A DNA stretch of 64,000 nt from Paenibacillus tritici (GCF_013204885.1 NZ_JABMKX010000008.1:310001-374000); one strand, 5' to 3'. Shown: positions 33,426-42,760, numbered from the stretch's first letter. The notes: generated by a model from the sequence alone, not told the origin. A program made the numbers and translations.

Positions 33426-34436
33426 TTACTTAGCCAGCTTAGCGAATTTCTCCAAAGTACGAACGAGCTGTGCAGTGTAGGACATTTCATTGTCATACCA
33501 AGCAACGGTTTTAACCAGTTGTTTGTCGCCAACAGTCAGAACTTTAGTCTGCGTAGCATCGAACAGGGAACCGAAAGTCATACCCTTGATGTCGGAAGAT
33601 ACGATTTCATCTTCAGTGTAGCCGTAAGTTTCAGGATCGGAAGCTTCCTTCATGGCTGCATTGATTTCTTCAACAGTTACGCTCTTATCCAGAACAGTAA
33701 CCAGCTCAGTCAGGGAACCAGTAGCTACAGGCACACGTTGTGCTGCACCGTCAAGTTTGCCCTTCAGTTCTGGAATAACCAGGCCGATTGCTTTTGCAGC
33801 ACCGGTAGTGTTAGGGATGATGTTCTCAGCAGCAGCGCGGGCGCGTCTGAAGTCGCCTTTTGCGTGTGGAGCATCAAGAGTATTCTGGTCACCTGTGTAA
33901 GCGTGGATCGTAGTCATCAGGCCTTCGATGATACCGAATTTGTCGTTCAGAACCTTAGCCATTGGAGCCAGGCAGTTCGTTGTGCAAGATGCGCCGGAGA
34001 TTACTGTTTCGGAACCGTCAAGGATGTCATCGTTAACGTTGTAAACAACAGTCTTCATGTCGCCTGTAGCTGGAGCGGAGATAACAACCTTCTTGGCTCC
34101 GCCTTTAAGGTGTTTCTCAGCAGCTTCTTTAGTTGTGAAGAAACCAGTACATTCCAGAACGATATCTACGCCAAGCTCTCCCCAAGGAAGTTCTTCAGGG
34201 TTGCGGTTAGCCAGTACCTTAACATCTTTGCCGTTAACTTTGAAGAAGCCGTCATGCACTTCAACATCGCCTTGGAATTTACCTTGAGTTGTATCATATT
34301 TAAGCAAATGAGCAAGCATCTTAGCGTCAGTCAAGTCATTGATCGCTACCACTTCGATACCTTCTACATTTTGAATACGGCGGAATGCAAGGCGTCCAAT
34401 ACGTCCAAAACCGTTAATACCAACTTTTACACTCAT
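33426..34436 (-). CDS. gapA: Glyceraldehyde-3-phosphate dehydrogenase (glycolytic, NAD)
   Basis: Oxidises glyceraldehyde 3-phosphate to 1,3-bisphosphoglycerate. 336 residues. NAD-binding GINGFGRIGR, catalytic Cys in SGASCTTNCLAP, and WYDNEMSY near the end. The ATG has CTAGGAGG upstream. First enzyme gene after cggR. In Bacillus the glycolytic form is gapA; operon context favours that over the gluconeogenic gapB. Confidence 0.96.
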   Translation of the reverse strand: MSVKVGINGFGRIGRLAFRRIQNVEGIEVVAINDLTDAKMLAHLLKYDTTQGKFQGDVEVHDGFFKVNGKDVKVLANRNPEELPWGELGVDIVLECTGFFTTKEAAEKHLKGGAKKVVISAPATGDMKTVVYNVNDDILDGSETVISGASCTTNCLAPMAKVLNDKFGIIEGLMTTIHAYTGDQNTLDAPHAKGDFRRARAAAENIIPNTTGAAKAIGLVIPELKGKLDGAAQRVPVATGSLTELVTVLDKSVTVEEINAAMKEASDPETYGYTEDEIVSSDIKGMTFGSLFDATQTKVLTVGDKQLVKTVAWYDNEMSYTAQLVRTLEKFAKLAK

Positions 34437-34552
34437 TGAATAGTTCCTCCTAGATTTCGTTTTATTTATTCAAGACAGGCCGTGAGGCTCGTCAAGACAA
34501 CAAGGTTAAGTATAATGCATAATAAGTCTGTGCGCGTCCCATTTAATGGAAT

Positions 34553-35605
34553 CTATAGGACTTCTTGCAACTGTTTGTCGATTTCTTTGCCGATTTCGAC
34601 AGCAGCCGCCTCGTCAATTACGAGAATATCCTCTTGCCCGAACCGCAGCATCGCATGAATGGCCTTAGCCTTGCGTTTGCCTCCGGCAATACCGATAACG
34701 ACTTCCGTACGGATAATGTCTTCCAGGCGCAGCCCCATGGTCAGCATCGTATGAACCACTTCGCCATTCTCATTGAAATAGTACCCGAAAGACTCGGCTA
34801 CGGCCCCTTCGCTCTGAATCTCTGAAATGGTGCTTGAGTCCAGCTTGCGCCTGTGGGTCATCTCAATGGCATCGCCGATTCCATGTACAATGATACGCGA
34901 TCTGCGGATGATTTGTACAATCTCTCCAATATTGGAGTCCAGTGCAAGCGACTGATAGGCATCGCCGCTAAGCAGGTCGGGCACATGCAGCAGACGGTAA
35001 TTGGCGCCAATCCGCTTAGCCATAGTTGAGGCAATAGTGTTCGCCTGTATTTCCATGCTTTCTCCCAGTCCTCCGCGCGCCGGAACTACCCAGGCGTTCT
35101 TATAGGAATGGGATAACGGCGGGTTCAGCTGATCGGCCATCTCGGCCAGTGTTGATCCGCCGGTGACGGCAATCGTATCGTCACTGCGCAGGACGCTGAG
35201 CAATGCCTTGGAGCCTGCGCGCCCCAATTCACGTTTGGTGAAGGGTGATGTCTCACAGTCACCTGGTACTACCACAACTTTGGCGAGACCGTACGTTGTA
35301 CGAATTTTCTCTTCCAGATCATCCAGGCCGAAAAGGCTCTTGGCGACCGGCTCCAGCAGGTCAAGCAGTCTGCGACCGGCATCGCTAATGCGCATACCGA
35401 CGCTCTCGATCTCAATGAGCCCTTGCGATTTCAGAAGATCCGTCTCGGCGCGCAGTACCCGCTCGGTCATATCAAGCGATGCGGCTAACGTCCTGCGCCC
35501 AATAATATCGGACAGCATGATCTGATGTAGAATCGTATACCGTCTCTTAAGGGTTTCCATGAGATCAGGCAGAAGCTGCTTTTGGATTTCCAATAGATTA
35601 CGCAT
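34553..35605 (-). CDS. cggR: Central glycolytic genes regulator CggR
   Basis: A SorC/DeoR-family repressor of the gap operon. 350 residues: N-terminal helix-turn-helix region (about 25-70, GRRTLAASLDMTERVLRAETDLLKSQGLI) and a C-terminal sugar-phosphate-binding domain starting near residue 90. In B. subtilis it is released from its operator by fructose-1,6-bisphosphate. A matching promoter and operator lie just upstream (35651-35720), so it probably represses its own operon. Confidence 0.95.
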   Translation of the reverse strand: MRNLLEIQKQLLPDLMETLKRRYTILHQIMLSDIIGRRTLAASLDMTERVLRAETDLLKSQGLIEIESVGMRISDAGRRLLDLLEPVAKSLFGLDDLEEKIRTTYGLAKVVVVPGDCETSPFTKRELGRAGSKALLSVLRSDDTIAVTGGSTLAEMADQLNPPLSHSYKNAWVVPARGGLGESMEIQANTIASTMAKRIGANYRLLHVPDLLSGDAYQSLALDSNIGEIVQIIRRSRIIVHGIGDAIEMTHRRKLDSSTISEIQSEGAVAESFGYYFNENGEVVHTMLTMGLRLEDIIRTEVVIGIAGGKRKAKAIHAMLRFGQEDILVIDEAAAVEIGKEIDKQLQEVL

Positions 35606-35650
35606 GCTTTCACTCCTGCAACTTCGTCTTTCTCTTTTCCCTTGTTCGTG

Positions 35651-35687
35651 GTCTCAAAATGTCCCGGGTTAACTTTTTAAGTCCCAC
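35651..35687 (-). promoter_or_regulatory. Candidate CggR operator
   Basis: On the minus strand two direct repeats, GGGACTTAAAAAG and GGGACATTTTGAG, are spaced 21 bases apart, similar to the tandem CGGGAC-type CggR operator of B. subtilis. They start just after the predicted transcription start. Confidence 0.65.
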
Positions 35688-35691
35688 CCAT

Positions 35692-35720
35692 ATTCTACCC
35701 AAAACTGACGCCAAGTGCAA
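35692..35720 (-). promoter_or_regulatory. Promoter of the cggR-gap operon
   Basis: TTGCAC (35715-35720) and TAGAAT (35692-35697) separated by 17 bases on the minus strand, a good sigma-A promoter, about 90 bp before cggR and directly before the operator. Confidence 0.7.
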
Positions 35721-35896
35721 GTGTTCCGAGACTATAATTCTCTTGGCGGTTTCATCTTATGCATCTGCTTGTCCATCTCTTAGCAGGATGGAGGCGTTCT
35801 TCCCGGTTTGTTTATGGAGGCAGTGAAAAACTATTTTGGGCAGATGTCTTTTACACATTGCTTTTATCCGATAAGTATATTATAATAATTTCTGTT

Positions 35897-35971
35897 GCGC
35901 CCGTGGTCCAATGGATATGACGTAGGCCTCCGAAGCCTGAGATCCAAGTTCGATTCTTGGCGGGCGCGCCA
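35897..35971 (+). tRNA. tRNA-Arg (CCG)
   Basis: A 75-nt cloverleaf: acceptor GCGCCCG paired with CGGGCGC, anticodon loop CTCCGAA giving anticodon CCG (codon CGG), T-loop GTTCGATTC, and an encoded CCA end. It is followed 50 bp later by a terminator. Confidence 0.95.
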
Positions 35972-36022
35972 TTATTTTCTTTTTTTGTATATAATTTAGC
36001 AACCGATACATTATATTTAACC

Positions 36023-36050
36023 AAAGAGCCCTTTTCGGGCTCTTTTTTTT
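36023..36050 (+). terminator. Terminator after tRNA-Arg
   Basis: AAAGAGCCC-ttttc-GGGCTCTTT followed by a T run. Confidence 0.9.
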
Positions 36051-36165
36051 GAAAGTAAGTTTGACTTTCTTTGACTTTTTGTTTGAATTTGTTTATCATG
36101 TGGTTAATACGGTAACAGTAAAAAATGAACACATTTGAAGCACCAATTTCAAGGAGGTTTTCCAC

Positions 36166-36762
36166 GTGAGTTATATTCCTATGGTAGTAGAACAGAGCAA
36201 CCGCGGTGAGCGCGCTTATGACATCTATTCCCGCCTGCTGAAGGACCGCATCATTTTCCTTGGAACGGAGGTTAATGACGTGGTAGCCAATTCCATCATC
36301 GCACAAATGCTCTTCCTGGCTGCCGAGGACCCGGATAAGGATATTCACCTGTATGTGAACAGCCCCGGCGGTTCCATCACAGCGGGTATGGCTATATTTG
36401 ATACAATGCAGTACATCAAGCCGGATGTCTCCACCATCTGTGTAGGCATGGCCGCTTCCATGGGAGCCTTCCTGCTGAACGCCGGCGCCAAAGGCAAACG
36501 CTTCGCTTTGCCGAACAGCGAAATCATGATTCACCAGCCGCTCGGCGGTGCCCAGGGCCAGGCTTCGGATATCGAAATCCGTGCCCGCCGCATCATCAAG
36601 CTGCGTGAGAAGCTGAATCGTATTCTATCCGAACGTACGGGCCAGCCGATTGAGAAGATCGAGAAGGATACCGACCGCGATTACTTCATGAGCGCTGCAG
36701 ATGCTGCTGAATATGGCATTGTTGATAAAGTAATCGAGAAGACATTACCTACAGGCGTATAA
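36166..36762 (+). CDS. clpP: ATP-dependent Clp protease proteolytic subunit ClpP
   Basis: Serine peptidase that forms the 14-subunit chamber used with ClpX or ClpC. 198 residues. Catalytic Ser in GMAASMGAFLL and His in IMIHQPLGG are present; the Asp lies near residue 172. The start is GTG 36166 with AAGGAGG upstream. The gene stands alone between terminators. Only the catalytic subunit is in this window. Confidence 0.96.
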   Translation: MSYIPMVVEQSNRGERAYDIYSRLLKDRIIFLGTEVNDVVANSIIAQMLFLAAEDPDKDIHLYVNSPGGSITAGMAIFDTMQYIKPDVSTICVGMAASMGAFLLNAGAKGKRFALPNSEIMIHQPLGGAQGQASDIEIRARRIIKLREKLNRILSERTGQPIEKIEKDTDRDYFMSAADAAEYGIVDKVIEKTLPTGV

Positions 36763-36787
36763 TTCTACTCGTACTCCATCAATAAAC

Positions 36788-36829
36788 AAAGAGGCTGCTA
36801 CAGACCATCCGGTCCGTGGCAGCCTCTTT
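36788..36829. terminator. Bidirectional terminator of clpP and the GDSL gene
   Basis: AAAGAGGCTGC...GCAGCCTCTTTA long stem between convergent genes. Confidence 0.9.
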
Positions 36830-36851
36830 ATTATGCCTGTACAGCTTAAAG

Positions 36852-37490
36852 CTACCTCAGGTTCCCATACCCCAAAGCATCCAGCTTGACGGCGATTACC
36901 CGGTAGCCTCTGCCGTTCGGATGGATATGATCCAGGAACAGCAGGCCCCGCTCATTGCCGGCAAATTCATGATAAACCGAAGCAAAACGGATGATATTGC
37001 TGCTATAGCCCGCTGCATAGCGGTTGAACTGCCGCACCCACTCTGTAGCTACTTCCACCTGCGGATAGGGATTATAGAGACCTACAATCCGAATAATATA
37101 GGTACTGCGTGTTCCTGCCTTTAGCTGTGACAGTATGCCCATAATTTCGCTGAAGTTACGTTTACAATCCCGGAGAGCCTTTTGCAGTATTGCTTGGAAT
37201 TCCCCCGGTCTAGGGGCTGCTGCCCGGGCCGCCTTAATCAGATCATTGCCGCCGATCGACACGGTAATAATCTGTGCATTCTTCACCGCACCTCGATAGA
37301 CCGCAGAGGTCTTCAGCCGCTGCTTCAATCCTTCCGTGGTCAGACCGTTGATGCCAAGATTCGTCGATACCACCGGAGAACGCAGCCTCCCCTCCGCCAT
37401 CCGGCGATAGACCGGTACGAAGCCGCTTCCGGGGAGCGCCCCGAATCCGGTTGTCAATGAATCTCCAATCGCTGTATATTGATAGACCAT
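36852..37490 (-). CDS. SGNH/GDSL-family esterase or lipase
   Basis: A 212-residue hydrolase. Block I AIGDSLTTGFGA contains the nucleophile Ser; block III is GGND (SIGGNDLIK); block V is DHIHPNGRGY with catalytic Asp and His. There is no signal peptide, so it is probably cytosolic. Relatives act on acyl esters; the substrate is unknown. The start ATG 37490 is preceded by GGAGGGAAGG. Single gene. Confidence 0.85.
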   Translation of the reverse strand: MVYQYTAIGDSLTTGFGALPGSGFVPVYRRMAEGRLRSPVVSTNLGINGLTTEGLKQRLKTSAVYRGAVKNAQIITVSIGGNDLIKAARAAAPRPGEFQAILQKALRDCKRNFSEIMGILSQLKAGTRSTYIIRIVGLYNPYPQVEVATEWVRQFNRYAAGYSSNIIRFASVYHEFAGNERGLLFLDHIHPNGRGYRVIAVKLDALGYGNLR

Positions 37491-37602
37491 AACCTTCCCT
37501 CCCCGATATTAGCTGCTTGCCTTATTTAGCATATGACTATCCGGGTGAGGTGGTAACGGCGGGGCAGTCTTATTAGGCCGTGGGTGAAGGACCGTAAATA
37601 GA

Positions 37603-37642
37603 AGGATGCCCTTGCGTCTCCCGGAGGAGAGGCAAGGGCATC
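37603..37642 (-). terminator. Terminator after the CuAO-like/DUF3298 gene
   Basis: GGATGCCCTTGC...GCAAGGGCATCC, a 12-bp stem, just after the stop at 37660. Confidence 0.8.
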
Positions 37643-37659
37643 CTGGACCATCGAATTTA

Positions 37660-38766
37660 TTATTTCAGCGCTGCGAACGGACTGCTTCCATCCGGCAGCA
37701 ATTCCTTGAAGCCGAAGGTGAATTCCGGGAAGCCTGCGGCATATGCAGTGTATTCGTATAACTGGAAGAAGAGAACCGCTTTGCCGTCTTTTAGATAGAA
37801 GTACTTCTCGGTATTCAGGCCGTTGAACCCGCCCAGATATCCTCCGTTAGCTTTGATCTCTTTGGATAGCTTAGCGTTAAGCTGTTTTTTGTAATTGGGG
37901 TTAGCACCGAACAGGTCACCCAGCAGCAGACGTTTCCCGTCTTTGAGCGAGAAGGTGAATGCATTGCGGTAAGTCATCCCATGAGCACCGCCGGTATACC
38001 CATATTGATTAGTGATCAGGCTGAGCACGCCATCCTGGTTATACGTGATCACATAACCGCCTTCGAATTCATACGGCCGGTCATCCTTCGACCGCTTGGA
38101 GATTTGATCTTCAGCATCCTTCGCATAGTTCAGAACAGTCTGCTTGATCAGATCATTGATCGCCTTCTCAGCCCCGGCGTTCGCCAGACCGCTAACCTGC
38201 GGATAATCCAGCTTGATTGGCGCATCCTTATAGTCCTTCGTATAGCTCGCTGTCTTGATCGTTATGGCATTCTGTGTTTTTTTCACTACATTCAGCCGTC
38301 CTGTAGCTGCGCTCCAGTCCCCTTTATAGCCCATGTAATCACTTAACAGTTCGAATGGCACATAGAGCCGGTTATTCAGTTGTTTACCCTGATATTCGCC
38401 GATATAATAGTTGTTCACACTGATCATAATGCCGTAATCCATGTTCGCCAGCTTCAATTGCCCAGTTCCTGTTCCTATGGAGTAAGTCTTCTCCGCTTTA
38501 TCATAGGATAGCGGCATTCCCAGCGCATCGCGCATAAAGGTTACCGGAATCCATACTTTTCCATCCTGAACAATCCCGGTCTGCGTTACGGCCTTACCGT
38601 TCACCTTCAATACTACTGAAGAGGAGTTGGCCTTGACCTGTGCGGCCGCCGGAGCAGCCTGAGTAATACCTGCAGGGAATATCCCTGTGCCGCCTAGCAG
38701 CATTCCTGTTGCGAGAATCCCTGCGCCCCATCTACGGGCCTGTGTCTTAAGCATCTTATTATTCAT
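37660..38766 (-). CDS. Exported copper-amine-oxidase-N / DUF4163-DUF3298 protein
   Basis: A 368-residue secreted protein. The signal peptide covers about residues 1-37 (ending TQAAPAAA). Residues 45-160 match the copper amine oxidase N-terminal-like domain common in Paenibacillus wall proteins (VKVNGKAV...WIPVTFMRDALG, RLYVPFELLSDYMG). Residues 170-355 match DUF4163 plus DUF3298 (YPQVSGL...NDLI, GYTGGAHGMTYRNAFTF), the module of PdaC and RsiV-like proteins. No membrane anchor or catalytic motif is seen, so the role is probably in the cell envelope. Confidence 0.8.
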   Translation of the reverse strand: MNNKMLKTQARRWGAGILATGMLLGGTGIFPAGITQAAPAAAQVKANSSSVVLKVNGKAVTQTGIVQDGKVWIPVTFMRDALGMPLSYDKAEKTYSIGTGTGQLKLANMDYGIMISVNNYYIGEYQGKQLNNRLYVPFELLSDYMGYKGDWSAATGRLNVVKKTQNAITIKTASYTKDYKDAPIKLDYPQVSGLANAGAEKAINDLIKQTVLNYAKDAEDQISKRSKDDRPYEFEGGYVITYNQDGVLSLITNQYGYTGGAHGMTYRNAFTFSLKDGKRLLLGDLFGANPNYKKQLNAKLSKEIKANGGYLGGFNGLNTEKYFYLKDGKAVLFFQLYEYTAYAAGFPEFTFGFKELLPDGSSPFAALK

Positions 38767-38947
38767 TGTTTGGTTCCCCTTCCGCTGTGTGATGATTTAA
38801 CCTGATGTATTACCTCAGCTTCACTCTACCTATTATAGTAAAGGTAAGAGCACCGGATGTTACAATGCACCTTACAGTTTCTTTAATTTTAAAGAGTCTT
38901 TCTTAAGATACTGTTACTTCTATCCAGTTGAAACGGCTTTCATCCTG

Positions 38948-38992
38948 TAAAAAAGGCGCCTCCCCTGCCATAATCAGCAGAGCAAGCGCCTC
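38948..38992 (-). terminator. Terminator after the SIMPL-domain gene
   Basis: On the minus strand GGCGCTTGCTCTGC...GCAGGGGAGGCGCC then TTTTTT. Confidence 0.85.
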
Positions 38993-39004
38993 TTGCGGAA
39001 CCTT

Positions 39005-39766
39005 TTATTTCAATTCATAAGTTACGTTCAGTAGAGTGGTAACCTTCACTTCTCCGGGTTCAACGGAGCTTCCGGCCGCACTATCCATTGATGCTTTTTG
39101 CATGTTCGCTTCAGCGTAGACCACCGGGTGGTTCCCGTCATCGTTCTGAATGACCGTGACGACCTGGCCGAGTCCGCGTTTGGCTGCTTTGGCAATCGCT
39201 GCTGCTTTTACATCTGCATTCTGCATTGCTTTGTCAATGACCTGTGCTTCAAACGCCGATGGATCTTCAATGGCAAAACGCACATTGCCGATGTTGTTCG
39301 CTCCTGCCGTAGAAGCGGCATCCAGCAATTGTCCGACCTTCGTCAGATCACGGTAGGATACCTGCAGGGTGTGCTGGGCATTATAGCCCTTCACCTTCTG
39401 GCCGTCCTTCTCGGTATAAGTGTAGTTAGGCTGTACGTTGAACTGGGTACTCTGAATGTCTTTGTCCGCAACGCCCCAAGTGGTCTTGAACAGTGCCGTC
39501 AGCTTCGCAATCTTGCCCGCTGTGCCTTTTTGCGCCTCTTGCGCAGTATCGGCTGTCGTACTCACTCCGATGGAGAGATAAGCGATGTCCGGTTTGATCG
39601 AAAGCTCGCCTTTGCCTACCACATTCACAATATTCTTCTGCACTTCGTCGGCGTAAGCCGTCTGAGGCCCCTTGAACCCTTCGCTCAATCCCATTCCCCC
39701 AATCATCAGGCTTCCTGCCAGCAATACCGATCCAATAGATTTACCCCATCTGTTCATGCTTGCCAT
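39005..39766 (-). CDS. Exported SIMPL-domain (DUF541) protein
   Basis: A 253-residue protein with a signal peptide (about residues 1-40) and a single SIMPL/DUF541 domain: VVGKGELSIKPDIAYLSIGVSTTADTAQEAQ at its start and KAAAIAKAAKRGLGQVVTVIQND later. Relatives are periplasmic or surface proteins (YlqB/BP26 type) of unclear function, with a channel-like assembly described for BP26. ATG 39766 has AAAGGGGATGG upstream. Single gene. Confidence 0.85.
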   Translation of the reverse strand: MASMNRWGKSIGSVLLAGSLMIGGMGLSEGFKGPQTAYADEVQKNIVNVVGKGELSIKPDIAYLSIGVSTTADTAQEAQKGTAGKIAKLTALFKTTWGVADKDIQSTQFNVQPNYTYTEKDGQKVKGYNAQHTLQVSYRDLTKVGQLLDAASTAGANNIGNVRFAIEDPSAFEAQVIDKAMQNADVKAAAIAKAAKRGLGQVVTVIQNDDGNHPVVYAEANMQKASMDSAAGSSVEPGEVKVTTLLNVTYELK

Positions 39767-39854
39767 CCCCTTTCGGTTCGTTTAAGTGTTAGTACCCTCT
39801 AGACGGGCCAGCTTGGTAAAAGTTGCATGAGGGATGTACGTTATCCATAATTTA

Positions 39855-40391
39855 TTATTTGGTGCTGACCCAGAAACGCCGGATGACATTGCCGTCTTCC
39901 TCTATGTATTCGCTATCCTCTATTCCGCCGTTCTTACGGATGGTCCGTTCTGATGCGGTGTTGACGGCGTCACAGACGACGAGTGCCTGCTCTATCCCCA
40001 GCTCACTGGCTCTCAGGAGCGCCTGCTTCAGAAGTTCTGTGGCATACCCTTGTCTGCGCGCGGAAGGTACCACCCCATAGCCAATATGCCCGCCCGTATG
40101 GAGTAATGTATCGGTCAGCCGATGTCTGATGTTCACAGCACCCACTATCCGCTTATCCAGGGTCACCAGCCAGAAGGTTGAACTGCTCACCCACCCTTCT
40201 GGAATACCCGCACCACTGGCATATTCACGCAGAGACTGAACCATACCGGCAAAGTCCGCAGGATCGAGCGCAATGACCCAGGGAACGAAGGATTCTCCGC
40301 TGGCCTTCCACTCTTCATAAAATACCATATAAGCCTCTCTAAGCGTTTCTGTAGGCTCTACTAAGGTTACCTTACTGCCTTGGTTCTGCAT
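39855..40391 (-). CDS. GNAT-family N-acetyltransferase
   Basis: A 178-residue acetyltransferase. The acetyl-CoA-binding motif A is HIGYGVVPSARRQGYATELLKQAL (the Q/RxxGxA-type loop), followed by a motif B segment ALVVCDAVNTASERTIRKNGG typical of GNATs. The substrate cannot be told. Preceding genes are unrelated; single gene between terminators. Confidence 0.85.
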   Translation of the reverse strand: MQNQGSKVTLVEPTETLREAYMVFYEEWKASGESFVPWVIALDPADFAGMVQSLREYASGAGIPEGWVSSSTFWLVTLDKRIVGAVNIRHRLTDTLLHTGGHIGYGVVPSARRQGYATELLKQALLRASELGIEQALVVCDAVNTASERTIRKNGGIEDSEYIEEDGNVIRRFWVSTK

Positions 40392-40423
40392 CTGTAATCC
40401 TCCCTTATCCTGATATGAATATG

Positions 40424-40445
40424 AAAAAAAGCCCCTAAGGGCTTT
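40424..40445 (-). terminator. Terminator after the HPr-like gene
   Basis: AAAGCCC-ctta-GGGGCTTTTTTT hairpin on the minus strand (stem AAAGCCC/GGGCTTT). Confidence 0.85.
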
Positions 40446-40463
40446 CGGTAAGACATTGTGGAT

Positions 40464-40733
40464 TTATTGGTTCTCGAGTTCTTCCTTACTGACAAGACTT
40501 GTCAAAGCGGTTACAGCTTGTTCCGCATCTGCGCCGTCTGCGCTGATATAAATCTCCGTACCGGAACTGATCGCAAGGCTCATAATCCCCATGATGCTTT
40601 TGGCGTTCACTTTTTTATCGTCTTTTTCCACGAAAATCTCCGACGAAAACTTATTAGCTTCTTGCACAAACAATGCTGCCGGCCGAGCATGGAGCCCCGT
40701 CTTCAACCGAACAACTACCGGGTGCTTTGTCAT
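40464..40733 (-). CDS. HPr-family phosphocarrier at the crh position
   Basis: An 89-residue HPr-fold protein. It sits where B. subtilis has crh (after whiA), but unlike Crh, which has Gln at position 15, it keeps the PTS histidine (GLHARPAALF) as well as the regulatory Ser46 (AKSIMGIMSL). So it could carry phosphate in the PTS and also be phosphorylated by HPr kinase for catabolite repression. Start: ATG 40733 (MTKHPVV), with AGGGGGTAAG upstream; an ORF opening earlier has no ribosome site. Confidence 0.9.
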   Translation of the reverse strand: MTKHPVVVRLKTGLHARPAALFVQEANKFSSEIFVEKDDKKVNAKSIMGIMSLAISSGTEIYISADGADAEQAVTALTSLVSKEELENQ

Positions 40734-40830
40734 GAAACGCTTACCCCCTATTTGAGATCTGCCCAAAAATTTCACATTAATTTTATAATATTATATCATT
40801 ATAACGCATACCACACTAGAAAAAAAATAA

Positions 40831-41760
40831 TCAGCCGCCACGGACCTTGTCCGCCAGCTCATCAATTTTGCGCAAGCGGTGGTTTACCCCTGACTTACTG
40901 ACCGTACCGCCCAGCATATCCCCGACTTCCTTGAGGTTAATATCCGGGTGGGCCAGTCTGATTTCTGCAACCTCCCGCAGCTTATCCGGCAAGCTCTCCA
41001 GACCCACCTCGCGCTGCAGCAGCTTGATGTTCTCAATCTGCCGTACCGCCGCGCTGATCGTCTTGTTCAGATTAGCCGTTTCGCAGTTCACAATCCGGTT
41101 GACCGAGTTGCGCATATCGCGCATGATCCGCACATCCTCGAATTTGAACAGCGCCTGATGGGCTCCAATCAAACTGAGGAACTCGATGATCTTCTCGCCT
41201 TCCTTGATGTATAGGATGAAGCCTTTTTTGCGTTCTATACAGCGGGCATTCAGGTGAAATTCACCAGCCAGCTCCACGAGCGCCTTGCAGTGCTCCTCAT
41301 ACATGGAAGCGATTTCCAAGTGGTACGAGGAGCCTTCCGGATTATTCACCGAACCGCCGGCCATGAAGGCCCCGCGCAGGTATGCACGCTTGCAGCAGTT
41401 CTTGCCGACAATCTCATCATCAATCCCGTCCGTGAAGATAAACCCTTCCGAGACAATTCGCAGATCCTTCAGGATCTCCTGGACCTGGTTCGGGATTCTT
41501 ACGATATAGACGTTATTCTTCTTCAAACGCATTTTTTTACGCACGAGCAGCTCGATATGGACCTGGTAATATTTCTTAAGCAAAGAATATACCCGCCTTG
41601 CAATCGCGGCGTTCTCCGTCGAAATGTCGAGAACTACCTTTTTGCTCGAAAGCTGCACCGAACCATTCATTCGGATCAGCGCTGACATTTCCGCTTTCTC
41701 ACAGCAGGGCTGGCTCTCGACCATCGTCAGCTCTTTTTTGGTAAGGGCCGCAAAAGACAA
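40831..41760 (-). CDS. whiA: Sporulation/cell-division regulator WhiA
   Basis: DNA-binding protein with a LAGLIDADG-like N-terminal fold and a C-terminal HTH. The start is TTG 41760 (MSFAALTKKELT) with AGAGGTG seven bases upstream; this matches the known WhiA N-terminus and avoids a 12-residue extension. About 309 residues. Internal LRGAFMAGGSVNNPEGSSYHLEI and the HTH region IRLAHPDINLKEVGDMLGG..SGVNHRLRKI are characteristic. It follows yvcK directly, as in most Firmicutes. Confidence 0.95.
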   Translation of the reverse strand: MSFAALTKKELTMVESQPCCEKAEMSALIRMNGSVQLSSKKVVLDISTENAAIARRVYSLLKKYYQVHIELLVRKKMRLKKNNVYIVRIPNQVQEILKDLRIVSEGFIFTDGIDDEIVGKNCCKRAYLRGAFMAGGSVNNPEGSSYHLEIASMYEEHCKALVELAGEFHLNARCIERKKGFILYIKEGEKIIEFLSLIGAHQALFKFEDVRIMRDMRNSVNRIVNCETANLNKTISAAVRQIENIKLLQREVGLESLPDKLREVAEIRLAHPDINLKEVGDMLGGTVSKSGVNHRLRKIDELADKVRGG

Positions 41761-41779
41761 GGGGCTCACCTCTTTCATG

Positions 41780-42760
41780 TTAACTCTTTCTGTCAATCCA
41801 ATCCTGCACCAGCTGGAAAATATGATGACTCAGCTTATCGGTATCATGCCGCAAATAGGTCTTGAATAATACCAGCTTGTCGGCAATCACCTTATACCCG
41901 TTGCCATCAACGATATCACGGTCAAGCTGCACCGGACGGGCGCCCTTCTCGGCATATTTGAGCTGAACCTGCTCCGGGATCTCCCCGTCATTCACGATCA
42001 CATAATCGAACAGATGCAGCCCAATATGATCGTATACCGCCTGAAGATGATCGCTGACCGTATAATTATCCGTTTCACCCGGCTGGGTCATTACATTGCA
42101 TACAAAAATCTTAATGGCATCTGAGCCTACCACGGCTTCCGCCAGCTTCGGCACCAGCAGATTCGGCAGAATGCTCGTATACAGACTTCCCGGACCGAGC
42201 AGAATCGCATCTGCACTGCGGATGGCCTCCAGTGCCTCCGGCAACGGTTCCACATCCACGGGCTCCAGGAATACGCGTTTGATTACACCGCCGGCCTCCG
42301 GGATCTTGGATTCACCGGTAATCAGCGTCCCGTCGGCCATCTCGGCATGCAGGATTACAGCCTCTCCGGCAGCAGGCAGCACCCGGCCGCGGACGGCGAA
42401 GAGCCGGCTAAGCTCCCGGACCGCCGTAACGAAGTCTCCCGAAATATCTGTCAGTGCCGCCAGAATCAGATTGCCCAGACTGTGCCCGGCAAGCCCTTCA
42501 CCGCTGCTGAAGCGGTACTTCATAATCTGCGCCATCAGAGGCTCTACGTCAGCCATAGCCGTCAGTACGTTGCGGATATCCCCCGGCGGCGGCATTTGCA
42601 GCTCACTGCGCAGAATTCCGGAGCTTCCCCCGTCATCCGCGACAGTTACAATCGCTGTAATATCAAGCGGCTTCTCCTTCAATCCCCGAAGCATAACAGA
42701 CAGCCCGGTACCGCCGCCCATAACGACGATCTTCGGACGCTGTCCTTGTTCTTCAGCCAC
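41780..42760 (-). CDS. yvcK: YvcK/CofD-like gluconeogenesis factor
   Basis: A 326-residue protein of the CofD/UPF0052 family required for growth on gluconeogenic substrates and for cell-wall localisation of PBP1 in B. subtilis. Motifs: VVMGGGTGLSVMLRGLK, TVADDGGSSGILR and GDIRNVL near the start and HLFDYVIVNDGEIP later. No transferase role is established. The ATG has GGGATG upstream. Middle of the rapZ-yvcK-whiA run. Confidence 0.95.
   Translation of the reverse strand: MAEEQGQRPKIVVMGGGTGLSVMLRGLKEKPLDITAIVTVADDGGSSGILRSELQMPPPGDIRNVLTAMADVEPLMAQIMKYRFSSGEGLAGHSLGNLILAALTDISGDFVTAVRELSRLFAVRGRVLPAAGEAVILHAEMADGTLITGESKIPEAGGVIKRVFLEPVDVEPLPEALEAIRSADAILLGPGSLYTSILPNLLVPKLAEAVVGSDAIKIFVCNVMTQPGETDNYTVSDHLQAVYDHIGLHLFDYVIVNDGEIPEQVQLKYAEKGARPVQLDRDIVDGNGYKVIADKLVLFKTYLRHDTDKLSHHIFQLVQDWIDRKS

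Noticed and set aside
35851..36534. 227-codon minus-strand ORF across tRNA-Arg and clpP
   Set aside because: Runs through a tRNA gene and opposite clpP; shadow.
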